Source: Syntrophomonas sp. (GTDB taxonomy: Bacteria; Bacillota; Syntrophomonadia; Syntrophomonadales; Syntrophomonadaceae). Taken from it: 64,000 nucleotides of DNA. Positions 36,744 through 44,711 of this stretch are shown piece by piece. Numbering within the stretch: the stretch's first letter is position 1; each line of letters begins with the position of its first letter. The stretch covers positions 62,001 to 126,000 of the forward strand of contig JAENZE010000001.1 of the NCBI GenBank assembly GCA_016841425.1. Reading direction: 5' to 3'. A program made the translations under genes and the position numbers. The notes under the pieces are model-generated. The model saw only the letters and a program-made list of their open reading frames with translations, was not told the DNA's origin and did not search any database.

Positions 36744-38567
36744 ATGTCAGAAAAATTATTGCGCAATATTGCTATTATCGCCCATGTAGATCATGGTAAG
36801 ACTACCCTGGTTGATCAATTGTTGAAACAATCCGGGTATTTTAGAAGTAACCAGTCCGTTCCGGACCGGGTGATGGATAGTAATGACCTGGAACGTGAGC
36901 GAGGTATTACTATTTTGTCAAAAAACACTAGTATTGTTTATCAGGACAGCAAAATTAATATTGTTGATACTCCTGGTCATGCTGATTTTGGTGGTGAAGT
37001 GGAAAGAATTGTAGAGATGGTAGATGGAGTCCTTCTTTTAGTAGACGCTTATGAAGGACCAATGCCCCAAACTCGCTTTGTGCTCAAAAAGGCGCTGCAG
37101 GCGGGGTTAAAACCACTGGTGGTAATAAACAAGATTGATCGGACCGGGGTAAGTATTGACAAAGTTAAGGATGAATTATTGGACTTATTCATCGATTTGG
37201 AAGCTGATGAGGAACAGCTTGATTTTCCGGTAGTACTGGCTTCTGCCCGGGATGGATATGCTAAAGGTCATATGAAAGAATGGTCTGATAATATGAAACC
37301 TCTGCTGGATGCTATATTGGAGCATATTCCAGCTCCTGCTGGAGACCCCGATGGAGAACTGCAGATGGGCATTTCATCCATAAGCTATGACCCTTATGTT
37401 GGTAGGATAGGGGTAGGGAAGATATCCCGAGGAACCATTCAAAAAGGACAGGATTATGTGCTGTGTAATTGCAGCACTAATCAACAGAGGGTGAAGATCA
37501 ATACCCTGTATACTTTTGAGGGTTTACAGCGATGTGAAGTTGATAGCGCATCAGCAGGTGAAATTATAGCTGTATCAGGAATTGAGAATATTAATATAGG
37601 GGACACCATTTGTTCACCCCTTGATGTAGCTCCCATTGATTTTGTAAAAATTGATGAGCCGACCATTGCCATGAATTTTGTGGTAAACGACAGTCCTATG
37701 GCGGGATTAGAAGGCAGATATTTAACCAGCCGGCATCTTCGGGATCGATTAATGAGGGAATTGTTGTCCAATGTTTCTTTGCGAGTGGACGAATTAAGCC
37801 CTGATACATTTAAAGTTTCAGGTCGGGGAGAGCTGCATCTGTCAATTTTGATTGAAACCATGCGCAGACAGGGTTACGAGTTTGCAGTTACTCGGCCCGA
37901 GGTTATTATTAAGTATGAAGACGGGGTAAAGAAAGAGCCTATTGAAGAACTATTTATTGAAGTTCCAGAGATATATATGGGTACAGTAATAGAGAAGGTC
38001 AGCAGCCGCAGAGGTGAACTTGCCAACATGGTTAACTCCAACAATGGAACGGTTAAACTTGAATTTAGCATACCCGCCCGGGGCCTGATAGGATTTCGTT
38101 CTGAATTTTTAACTGATACCAGAGGCAATGGAATTATGCATCACGTCTTTTCTTCGTATGCGGCTTATCGGGGAGAGATACCCGGACGTACCAGGGGATC
38201 CCTGGTTGCTTCTGAAAGCGGTACTGCAGTTGCTTATGGATTGTATAATGCGCAGGACAGAGGAATACTTTTTATAAGTCCGGGTACTGAAGTGTATGAA
38301 GGTATGATCGTCGGTGAAAACAGCCGTAAAGAGGATATAGCGCTCAACGTATGCAAGAAGAAGCATCTAACCAATACCCGCTCATCCGGGGCTGATGACG
38401 CCTTGCGTCTGGTAACTCCAACTACTATGAGCCTTGAAAAATGCCTGGAATTTATAGGTGATGACGAACTTCTGGAAGTTACTCCCATTGCTCTGCGTCT
38501 TAGAAAAACGACTCTGGATAAGGTTAAACGGGAACGAATGGCTAAACAGAAGACCCAAGTATTATAA
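36744..38567 (+). CDS. typA: Translational GTPase TypA/BipA
   Basis: 607 aa ribosome-associated GTPase of the EF-G group, used under stress and in 50S assembly. G1 AHVDHGKTTL, G2 RERGIT, G3 DTPGHADFGGE and G4 NKIDR are all intact; the C-terminal domain has the TypA-specific PARGLIGFRSEF. Length is typical. GAGAGGAATTT precedes the ATG. Monocistronic. Confidence 0.97.
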   Translation: MSEKLLRNIAIIAHVDHGKTTLVDQLLKQSGYFRSNQSVPDRVMDSNDLERERGITILSKNTSIVYQDSKINIVDTPGHADFGGEVERIVEMVDGVLLLVDAYEGPMPQTRFVLKKALQAGLKPLVVINKIDRTGVSIDKVKDELLDLFIDLEADEEQLDFPVVLASARDGYAKGHMKEWSDNMKPLLDAILEHIPAPAGDPDGELQMGISSISYDPYVGRIGVGKISRGTIQKGQDYVLCNCSTNQQRVKINTLYTFEGLQRCEVDSASAGEIIAVSGIENINIGDTICSPLDVAPIDFVKIDEPTIAMNFVVNDSPMAGLEGRYLTSRHLRDRLMRELLSNVSLRVDELSPDTFKVSGRGELHLSILIETMRRQGYEFAVTRPEVIIKYEDGVKKEPIEELFIEVPEIYMGTVIEKVSSRRGELANMVNSNNGTVKLEFSIPARGLIGFRSEFLTDTRGNGIMHHVFSSYAAYRGEIPGRTRGSLVASESGTAVAYGLYNAQDRGILFISPGTEVYEGMIVGENSRKEDIALNVCKKKHLTNTRSSGADDALRLVTPTTMSLEKCLEFIGDDELLEVTPIALRLRKTTLDKVKRERMAKQKTQVL

Positions 38568-38745
38568 ACGGGTGAAGCATTAGAACCTATGGCGGGCACT
38601 GTTAGGGTGCCTGGATTTTGGGGGGAGGGGAGTTGTAGCCAATTCCCAGGCAGCGTCAATTTTTCGGGAGCAACTACCCTGTTAGGTAGATAAGGCGGGG
38701 ATGATAGGGAGAGAAAGACACAATTTATGGCGCAACAGAAAATAA

Positions 38746-38778
38746 AAAAGGTTTAGCATTATTCATACTAAACCTTTT
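38746..38778. terminator. Terminator between typA and the zinc-ribbon gene
   Basis: Perfect 11-bp AAAAGGTTTAG / CTAAACCTTTT (38746-38756 with 38768-38778); A/T flanks let it serve both convergent genes. Confidence 0.85.
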
Positions 38779-38793
38779 ATTAGCTTAAGATAT

Positions 38794-39099
38794 TTATCTA
38801 TAGCTGCTGTTCCGTCTAGCCTGGAAACAGTCTCTGCAATAAACTGGTCTATCACCGGTAGGCTCAAATGGCACTGTAGTCTCTTGACCACAAGAAGCAC
38901 AAATGGTCTTGAACATCTGACGATCTTCTCTTCCGCGTGAGTTACCGTAGCCATTGCGCTGCTGTTTGCGTGCTTTTCTACACGACGGACACCGACCAGG
39001 TTCATTCTCAAAGCCTTTTTCTGCATAAAATTCTTGTTCGGATGCTGAGAATAAAAATTCATTCCCGCAATCTTTGCATACCAGATACTTATCTTCCAT
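38794..39099 (-). CDS. Double CxxC zinc-ribbon protein
   Basis: 101 aa from ATG 39099 (GGGAGATGA 8 nt upstream; ATG 39111 sits on the ribosome site). Two zinc ribbons: CKDCGNEF...CPSCRKARK (about 8-45) and CASCGQET...CRDCFQARR (about 67-97). This is the probable zinc-binding / CxxC family common in Clostridia and Chloroflexi; nucleic-acid binding is likely but the role is unknown. Confidence 0.78.
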   Translation of the reverse strand: MEDKYLVCKDCGNEFLFSASEQEFYAEKGFENEPGRCPSCRKARKQQRNGYGNSRGREDRQMFKTICASCGQETTVPFEPTGDRPVYCRDCFQARRNSSYR

Positions 39100-39223
39100 A
39101 AATATAGTCATCTCCCTTCAGGTAGTACTCTTGGACTTCGTTACCCGAAAAGGAGTAAGCGTCAAGAACAAGGCACTAAAATCATAATCTAACTGCATGC
39201 CATTGTCAAGTCAAACTGCACCC

Positions 39224-39268
39224 AAAATTAAATATTTAGGCCGAAAAATGGCTGTGAAGGTTAATTTT
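39224..39268 (+). other. Nested hairpin upstream of the Gdt1-like genes
   Basis: AAAATTAA pairs with TTAATTTT (39224-39231 with 39261-39268), and inside GGCC pairs with GGCT (39239-39242 with 39250-39253). A 10-bp palindrome AGTCTAGACT follows at 39349-39358. These could be leader-RNA structure and an operator, respectively. The yybP-ykoY manganese riboswitch pattern was looked for and not found. Confidence 0.3.
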
Positions 39269-39398
39269 TATGGAAAAAGCTACCGGGGGGCCTATTTTTT
39301 TAATACCCGGGGGTAACCGAAAAAGATCCACTAGAATAGAAATAAGTAAGTCTAGACTAAAATAGTAAGCCTTGATTAAGAACAGGAGTGAGAGTATA

Positions 39399-39719
39399 TT
39401 GCTGCAGAAATGGAGGGGGACTACAAACTGGCGTCTATTTTTATCTACGCTGGGAGTTGTATTCCTGTCTGAAATGGGGGATAAGACACAAATAACTACG
39501 CTGCTATTAGCTGGAGCAAAGCCTATGTATGTTTTCTGGGTCGCCCTGGGGTCTGCTATGGCTTTAATATGCACCTCGTTTTTTGAAGTTATTATAGGAT
39601 CTCATGTCATTGCTCGATTTCTCAAACCTAACACTATAAATCTAATTTCAGCACTGACTTTTACTGTACTGGGGTTACTGCTAATATTTGGCCTAATCGG
39701 CAACATTAAAATAACTTAA
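39399..39719 (+). CDS. Gdt1/UPF0016 half-size transporter, subunit 1
   Basis: 106 aa from TTG 39399 behind AGGAGTG. It has one copy of the family motif E-M-G-D-K-T-Q and about three membrane helices. Full-length members (Gdt1, TMEM165, MneA-like) contain two such repeats and move Mn2+ or Ca2+ out against protons. Here each repeat is its own gene; the second half starts 13 bp downstream. An MntR-like regulator is third in the operon, so Mn2+ export is the likely job. Confidence 0.87.
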   Translation: MLQKWRGTTNWRLFLSTLGVVFLSEMGDKTQITTLLLAGAKPMYVFWVALGSAMALICTSFFEVIIGSHVIARFLKPNTINLISALTFTVLGLLLIFGLIGNIKIT

Positions 39720-39731
39720 GGGACTGGTGAG

Positions 39732-40076
39732 ATGAGTATTAAATTTCTAACCTGGCTTACAACCTATGCCATAATCGTTCTATGCGAACTAGGAGATAAA
39801 ACTCAGCTGGCGGTTCTGCTGATAACCAGTAACAATCCGAAGAGGAAATGGATGATATTTACTGCAAGTGCTCTGGCCTTGGTATTATGCGTAATTATTG
39901 AAGTAACTATCGGTCTTACCCTGGCACGATATATGGGGCCTGATAAAATCAACAAGCTGGCGGGAGTAATATTTTTAATATTGGGACTATATGCTTTGGT
40001 CATCAGTATAAAAACTGGAGATAAAGCAGAGCAAAGTTTGAGCGAAGAATCATATATTATAAAAGATAAATTATAA
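39732..40076 (+). CDS. Gdt1/UPF0016 half-size transporter, subunit 2
   Basis: 114 aa. Motif E-L-G-D-K-T-Q (about 19-25) with three to four membrane helices and a charged C-terminal tail. It differs clearly from subunit 1, so the two probably form a hetero-oligomer equivalent to the fused two-repeat proteins. The DtxR/MntR-like gene begins 55 bp downstream. Confidence 0.87.
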   Translation: MSIKFLTWLTTYAIIVLCELGDKTQLAVLLITSNNPKRKWMIFTASALALVLCVIIEVTIGLTLARYMGPDKINKLAGVIFLILGLYALVISIKTGDKAEQSLSEESYIIKDKL

Positions 40077-40130
40077 TAATTACCGGGCTGGCCTGACCCA
40101 GAGGATATCCTTGTTATATGAGGTGGAAAT

Positions 40131-40610
40131 ATGAAAAAGGAAAGAGCACAATTTCATACCGCCAGAGGTTATGAACTTTTGGGGAAAGACAGCAGTATGT
40201 TGACTCCTAGTATGGAAGATTATTTGGAAATGACCTATCGCTTCTCTCTAGATCAAACCTATACCCGTATCAGTGATCTGGCGGCTGCCCTCCATGTGCA
40301 GCCGCCATCAGTTACTAATATGATTAAAAAGATGGCCGAAATGGAACTGGTTCATTATGAAAAATATGGCATGGTAATTCTAACTGATAAAGGCCGGGAG
40401 TTAGGACTTTATTTGTTGGAAAGGCATGCAATCATTGAAGATTTTCTAAGACTCATCGGAGTCGATGAGAACATGATTTTGGAAGAAACGGAGAAGATAG
40501 AGCATTGTATGAATAGTGAAACGGTCGAGTCTATCAAAATGCTCTTGCGCTTATTTGCGCTGAAGCAGGAGTTGCGGGAGGACCTGAAGCTGATAAGGAA
40601 AAAGGTATAA
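40131..40610 (+). CDS. MntR/DtxR family metal-dependent regulator
   Basis: 159 aa. The N-terminal winged helix MEDYLEMTYRFS...TRISDLAAALHVQPPSVTNMIKKM and the metal-binding and dimerisation helix with LERHAIIEDFL...CMNSETVESI are typical of MntR-size members that lack the SH3 domain. Metal ligands (Met/Asp, Glu, His, Glu, His) are plausible, though the usual E-A-C-x-x-E-H segment reads EKIEHCMNSE. AGGTGG ribosome site. It probably controls the two Gdt1-like genes before it in response to Mn2+. Confidence 0.87.
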   Translation: MKKERAQFHTARGYELLGKDSSMLTPSMEDYLEMTYRFSLDQTYTRISDLAAALHVQPPSVTNMIKKMAEMELVHYEKYGMVILTDKGRELGLYLLERHAIIEDFLRLIGVDENMILEETEKIEHCMNSETVESIKMLLRLFALKQELREDLKLIRKKV

Positions 40611-40620
40611 TAATGATAGA

Positions 40621-40641
40621 AGCCGTGGAAATCCCACGGCT
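40621..40641. terminator. Hairpin after the mntR-like gene
   Basis: AGCCGTGG / CCACGGCT (40621-40628 with 40634-40641). T-run weak on both strands. Confidence 0.55.
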
Positions 40642-40723
40642 AAAATGCTGCTTGGTTATGATATTGTTAGTCACCGATTTGCCTTTGCTTCAGTTTATCT
40701 TGAAATAACAAGTCCACCAGCCC

Positions 40724-40924
40724 TTAAGAAAGAAGTTGAACATTAGAAGCTTGCTGTCCTTTGGGCCCCATGGTAACCTCGAACTGTACCTGCTGTCCTT
40801 CACTTAAAGATCTTAATCCAGCGCTTTGCAGTGCCGATTGATGGACAAAAACGTCAGTGCCCTGTTCAGTTCCAATGAATCCATAACCTTTGGTATCATC
40901 AAACCATTTTACTGTGCCAATCAA
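40724..40924 (-). CDS. Cold-shock protein (CspA family)
   Basis: 66 aa OB-fold RNA chaperone. RNP1 KGYGFIG and RNP2 DVFVHQSA are present. AGGAGGT ribosome site upstream on the minus strand. The 5' leader of about 100 nt may carry thermoregulation. Confidence 0.95.
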   Translation of the reverse strand: MIGTVKWFDDTKGYGFIGTEQGTDVFVHQSALQSAGLRSLSEGQQVQFEVTMGPKGQQASNVQLLS

Positions 40925-41101
40925 GTTAATACCTCCTATTAGAAAAAGAATCTGCTAATATCATTCCCTAATATAAGCATTAAGATTGCACGTATATAAA
41001 TCCATAAGAGTAAATTTATTCAACTGGATCTTATCGAAAAAGATTGGTTTAGTTGTAAGGTAATTACTATTTGAAAGCCCTGTAATCAAAGCCAGCATTA
41101 C

Positions 41102-41968
41102 TTATTTAGTTCTAGGATACACGTTTAAAGTCTCTCCTCCTGCTCCCCAAATTAACACTCTGGCATATTCTGCTGCCTCGGAAGCCGAAATAGCTATGGC
41201 TTCTCCCGGGTATCCCTGTGGCTCCAGGTCATGCCAGGGTCCTGCATCGAAAAACACTGCATCTGGATCATTATCAAAGCCCAGCTGTATCTTAGCTTTG
41301 ATATGAGGTGAGTCGGAAGTATTCAAAATCATAAAAGTAGCCACATTTCTTGGACCGAGAGCAACTGGACTGGATTCAATAATAGGAGTATAGGGTAAAA
41401 TTGGTACGGTAATTTCCTGGGTGTCTTTTACTTCCAATATGCCTTCAACAAAGCTAATAGTCAGTTTGGGCCAATCATTACTATATAAGTAGCTGGTGCT
41501 CCTAAAACCGATCAGCCCGTTATTATCGTCCCTGCCTTCCAGCAATAACCCATTGTTAGGAATCGAACCATCATACCATCCCCTTACCAGATTGCTTATA
41601 TCAATGCTTTGGAGGCCTAGAGGGGTGGTTTGGTCGATGCTCACAGAGCCATCCCGGAATGGACTGAAGGGGGGGTGAGTGTTCCAGTTTATCGTATAAC
41701 TGGACCATTTATTCAGCAAGCGGTGTACGCTAAGATCTATATTATCTGAAGTTACCTCATTTCTGTATAAAGTAAGCTGTAATTCTGCTTTTTCAATTGT
41801 ACTGTTCTTTGGAATACTGCTTAAGTCAAACTGCATTAAAGATCTATAATCATCTCCCGACTGTCGATACTGACCCACAAAAAGAGCTTGATTAAAGCCA
41901 AAGTTTTGACCAGCATACCATTCTGATATATAGGTATCCATTATAGGTAGGAAGGTAATGGCTGCCAC
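41102..41968 (-). CDS. DNRLRE domain protein with C-terminal extension
   Basis: 288 aa from GTG 41968, 8 nt after AAAGGGGA; a start at 41977 is possible. Residues 1-165 are a DNRLRE beta-sandwich (DTYISEWYAGQNFG, LTLYRNEV, INWNTHPP, LLLEGRDD). The C-terminal 120 residues are a separate beta domain (VALGPRNVATFMILNTSDSPHIKAKIQLGFD...) ending in EYARVLIWGAGGE. No signal peptide. Paralogue of the gene at 35520; both may be spore or cell-surface proteins. Confidence 0.82.
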   Translation of the reverse strand: MAAITFLPIMDTYISEWYAGQNFGFNQALFVGQYRQSGDDYRSLMQFDLSSIPKNSTIEKAELQLTLYRNEVTSDNIDLSVHRLLNKWSSYTINWNTHPPFSPFRDGSVSIDQTTPLGLQSIDISNLVRGWYDGSIPNNGLLLEGRDDNNGLIGFRSTSYLYSNDWPKLTISFVEGILEVKDTQEITVPILPYTPIIESSPVALGPRNVATFMILNTSDSPHIKAKIQLGFDNDPDAVFFDAGPWHDLEPQGYPGEAIAISASEAAEYARVLIWGAGGETLNVYPRTK

Positions 41969-42226
41969 GGGAATCATCCCCTTTCATACATTTAATATAA
42001 AATATTACATAAGAAGGAAAAATGTTAATCAAATTTAACCCCTGGGGGCTTGAGCAGAGTATACAATTCAAAAATTAAAATTAATTTTACAAAATAAGAT
42101 TCGGTTACGGTAACAATTTTTGGTTTATTGAATAAATTATTGTAGAAACTGGTAATATCCACAATCTAAACCAAAAACTAATCAAGTTGAAACCCTTGGA
42201 TAAATAATTAATAGGAGGTATTATTT

Positions 42227-42784
42227 ATGGCAAATTACAGAATGCCCCATGATGATGTACGTTGTCCTGATCATGACTTTCCTAAAAGAGATGCATTTCC
42301 AATAACTGTTCTAAACTGCGGAACCGGAACCGGAGGTAGTTTTCCCATACTGGCTAATGAAAGCAATAGCCTATCATTTACTCCCCAAGTAATGGGTACC
42401 GTTAATATTGATACCAGCGATCTGAAAAACATTACCAAGAAGATTGAGTTCTCCAGTATAATTAACTTTCAAACCAGGGAATTTGAAGAAGATTTTTTCA
42501 TTATATTAGTCTTCCAATTGAGTGCCGTCTGCAATGGCGGATATAAGGTGCCGTTAGGAACCTGGACCTATGAGAAAAACCTGGTCTTTGACGATAATGG
42601 TGATGAGCAGACCTGGACTTTTAAAGATCCCTTCTGCTTTACCTGGTGTGAGTGTGATGAATGTCCGGAATGCTGCAGGTTTGTTGTTGAAGTGGTTGAT
42701 TTCAGATATGACAGTATTGCCAGTGCTTCAGTAAGCAATGTTGGAATCAGCGCCATGGCAGTAGGAATTCCCTGTTACAAGTAA
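42227..42784 (+). CDS. DUF4489 family protein, copy 1
   Basis: 185 aa. ILNCGTGTGGSFPI-type start (here VLNCGTGTGGSFPI) is the DUF4489 hallmark. A beta-rich middle is followed by the Cys-rich segment CFTWCECDECPECC, likely metal binding or disulphide forming. No signal peptide. AGGAGGTATTATTT before the ATG is identical to that of copy 2, 445 bp downstream, so this is a tandem duplication including the 5' region. Function unknown; spore association has been suspected for similar proteins. Confidence 0.8.
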   Translation: MANYRMPHDDVRCPDHDFPKRDAFPITVLNCGTGTGGSFPILANESNSLSFTPQVMGTVNIDTSDLKNITKKIEFSSIINFQTREFEEDFFIILVFQLSAVCNGGYKVPLGTWTYEKNLVFDDNGDEQTWTFKDPFCFTWCECDECPECCRFVVEVVDFRYDSIASASVSNVGISAMAVGIPCYK

Positions 42785-42888
42785 TAATTGAACCCGAGTA
42801 AATCGCGAGGCGGAAGATGGTGCCAAGTACATCAATTAGCAGCCTAATATTAACCAAGCACTTTCTTTGGCTTTGCCGAAAAAACAAT

Positions 42889-42930
42889 TAAAGGCTGGTT
42901 CGGCTCTTGTCGGGTCCGCCTTTTTGTTTT
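42889..42930 (+). terminator. Terminator of DUF4489 copy 1
   Basis: Imperfect hairpin with AAAGGC ... GCCTTT closing pairs followed by TTTTTGTTTT. Shares GGCTGGTTCGG with the terminator of copy 2. Confidence 0.75.
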
Positions 42931-43227
42931 TTCAACTTATGACTATGATAATTAGACTTATGAAGCCAGGGGTAATATCGGTATTAGAAGTTAAAGCTGC
43001 TGCAGTGGCGTACTAAAAAAGAGCAGCTCTGCTAAAGCAGCTTGATATAGTTCCTGGACTGGGTGTTGAGTAAGTAAATAATTTGTATATTTTTCAAAAA
43101 CTAAGCAAATTGTAAGATAATTGTAGCAATTAATAATTAATAAGAATAACATATTGTAGATACTGGCAATGTCAACAGACTTAACCATTTAAAGCTGTTG
43201 ATAATAAATTATTAGGAGGTATTATTT

Positions 43228-43785
43228 ATGTCGACTGATAAAATGTTCCCCGAAGATATGGGGTACCATGATCTTCCAAATCATACCTATGATAAAGAGC
43301 CATCACCAATAACTATTCTGAACTGTGGAACCGGAACCGGAGGTAGTTTTCCCATACTGGCTAATGAAAACAATTGCTTTGTTCTTACTCCTCGAGTAAT
43401 GGGTACTGTAAATATTAATACCAGAGATTTGAAAGATATTACTAAAAAAATTGAGTTCTCCAGTGTAATTAATTTTCAAACCCGGGAATTCGAAAGAGAC
43501 TTTTTCATCGTATTAGTCTTTCAGCTGAGTGCTTTCTGCAATGGCGGATATAAAGTTCCGTTAGGAACCTGGACCTATGAGAAAAACTTGGAAATCGATG
43601 ATAAGTGTGACGAGCAGATATGGACCTTTAAAGACCCCTTCTGCTTCACCTGGTGTGAATGCAACGAATGTCCGGAATGCTGCAAGTTCGTTGTTGAGGT
43701 GGTTGATTTTAGATACAATAGTATTGCCACTGTTTCAGTCACCAATGTTGAGATAAGCGCCCTGGCAGTAGGAACTCCCTATTAG
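43228..43785 (+). CDS. DUF4489 family protein, copy 2
   Basis: 185 aa paralogue of the 42227 gene, with roughly three quarters identity by eye: the same ILNCGTGTGGSFPILANE block, TKKIEFSS.INFQTREFE and CFTWCECNECPECC. The N-terminal 25 residues differ most. Ribosome site AGGAGGTATTATTT as in copy 1. Own terminator follows. Confidence 0.8.
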   Translation: MSTDKMFPEDMGYHDLPNHTYDKEPSPITILNCGTGTGGSFPILANENNCFVLTPRVMGTVNINTRDLKDITKKIEFSSVINFQTREFERDFFIVLVFQLSAFCNGGYKVPLGTWTYEKNLEIDDKCDEQIWTFKDPFCFTWCECNECPECCKFVVEVVDFRYNSIATVSVTNVEISALAVGTPY

Positions 43786-43874
43786 TAGTAAAAAGCTTGT
43801 AAACGGAGTTATAAGAAAGATTCTGAACGATTAACAAGTATTTGGCTTCGACTGACTCAATAATAAAAATTAAT

Positions 43875-43910
43875 GGCTGGTTCGGTATATGCCGGGCTAG
43901 CCTTTTTCCT
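43875..43910 (+). terminator. Terminator of DUF4489 copy 2
   Basis: GGCT/AGCC outer and CGG/CCG inner pairs (43875-43902), then TTTTT. Confidence 0.75.
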
Positions 43911-44118
43911 GTCTTTAGGAATATCCTTAACAGGTATTTGAATCAGGAAATTAGTCACAGGTTGGCTTTCCGTCTGGTTCATAAGCTAATATAAATCTCA
44001 TAAAAGAATTGCAATTGAACTAATTTAACCTATCCTTAACATTTTGTGTTAAAATATATTTTAGTTTTTGTGGTACAAGCAGTTCATAACACAAACCAGA
44101 AATAGGAGAGTAGGTAAG

Positions 44119-44616
44119 TTGAGAGGAGATCATATTAAAGTATTTCGTTATTTTTATTTTCATCATGCTATTGATATGGGTGATGGTACCTGCATTCATT
44201 TTACTGGTGAACCTTTTAAGAAATTCGATTCTTATATCCAGAGAACAGATATGGATGTATTTCTGAAAGGTGGAACTAAAAAGACGGTGGCATATAACGA
44301 ATGTAAAGATGTTGATGAAGTGGTAAACACCGCATTGTCTTATGTAGGACAAGCTGGATATCATTTGGTATGGAATAATTGCTATCATTTTGCTCGTTAC
44401 TGCAAGACCGGTATACCTATGCCTCTTAAGTTTCATCAATTGAATCAAAAGGCAGCATCGTTTACAGGATTTAGTCCCTTGATGGTAGGGCCATCGAGGT
44501 GTCAACCAGAAATGACTGTACATAGTTTTAGCGCCCAGATAAATATGGCACTTGAGACTCTGAAGAATATGAATAGGTCCTTAATAAGCAGAATAACTAA
44601 AGGCCGTAAATATTAA
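44119..44616 (+). CDS. LRAT-like (NlpC/P60 superfamily) protein
   Basis: 165 aa from TTG 44119 behind AGGAGAG; upstream in-frame starts lack ribosome sites. GDHIKVFR..YFHHAIDMGDG and IHFTG resemble the N-terminal part of the lecithin retinol acyltransferase domain, and NNCYHFARYCKTG matches its catalytic Cys block (NCEHF in eukaryotes). Putative catalytic residues are His in HHAID and Cys in NNCYHF. Bacterial members are thought to act as acyltransferases or thiol hydrolases; the substrate is unknown. Monocistronic with own terminator. Confidence 0.8.
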   Translation: MRGDHIKVFRYFYFHHAIDMGDGTCIHFTGEPFKKFDSYIQRTDMDVFLKGGTKKTVAYNECKDVDEVVNTALSYVGQAGYHLVWNNCYHFARYCKTGIPMPLKFHQLNQKAASFTGFSPLMVGPSRCQPEMTVHSFSAQINMALETLKNMNRSLISRITKGRKY

Positions 44617-44640
44617 AAGATTATAATAAACCAAAGAAAT

Positions 44641-44676
44641 AAACCGATAGCCTCAGTCCAAAGAGCTATCGGTTTT
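44641..44676 (+). terminator. Terminator of the LRAT-like gene
   Basis: Perfect 11-bp AAACCGATAGC / GCTATCGGTTT (44641-44651 with 44665-44675) with T-rich tail. Confidence 0.85.
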
Positions 44677-44711
44677 ATATTATTACTTAATCGGTTAAGG
44701 GTTTCTCTTTC

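Noticed and set aside
39112-39398. yybP-ykoY manganese riboswitch upstream of the Gdt1-like genes
   Set aside because: The conserved loop sequences were not found in the leader; only simple hairpins are present.
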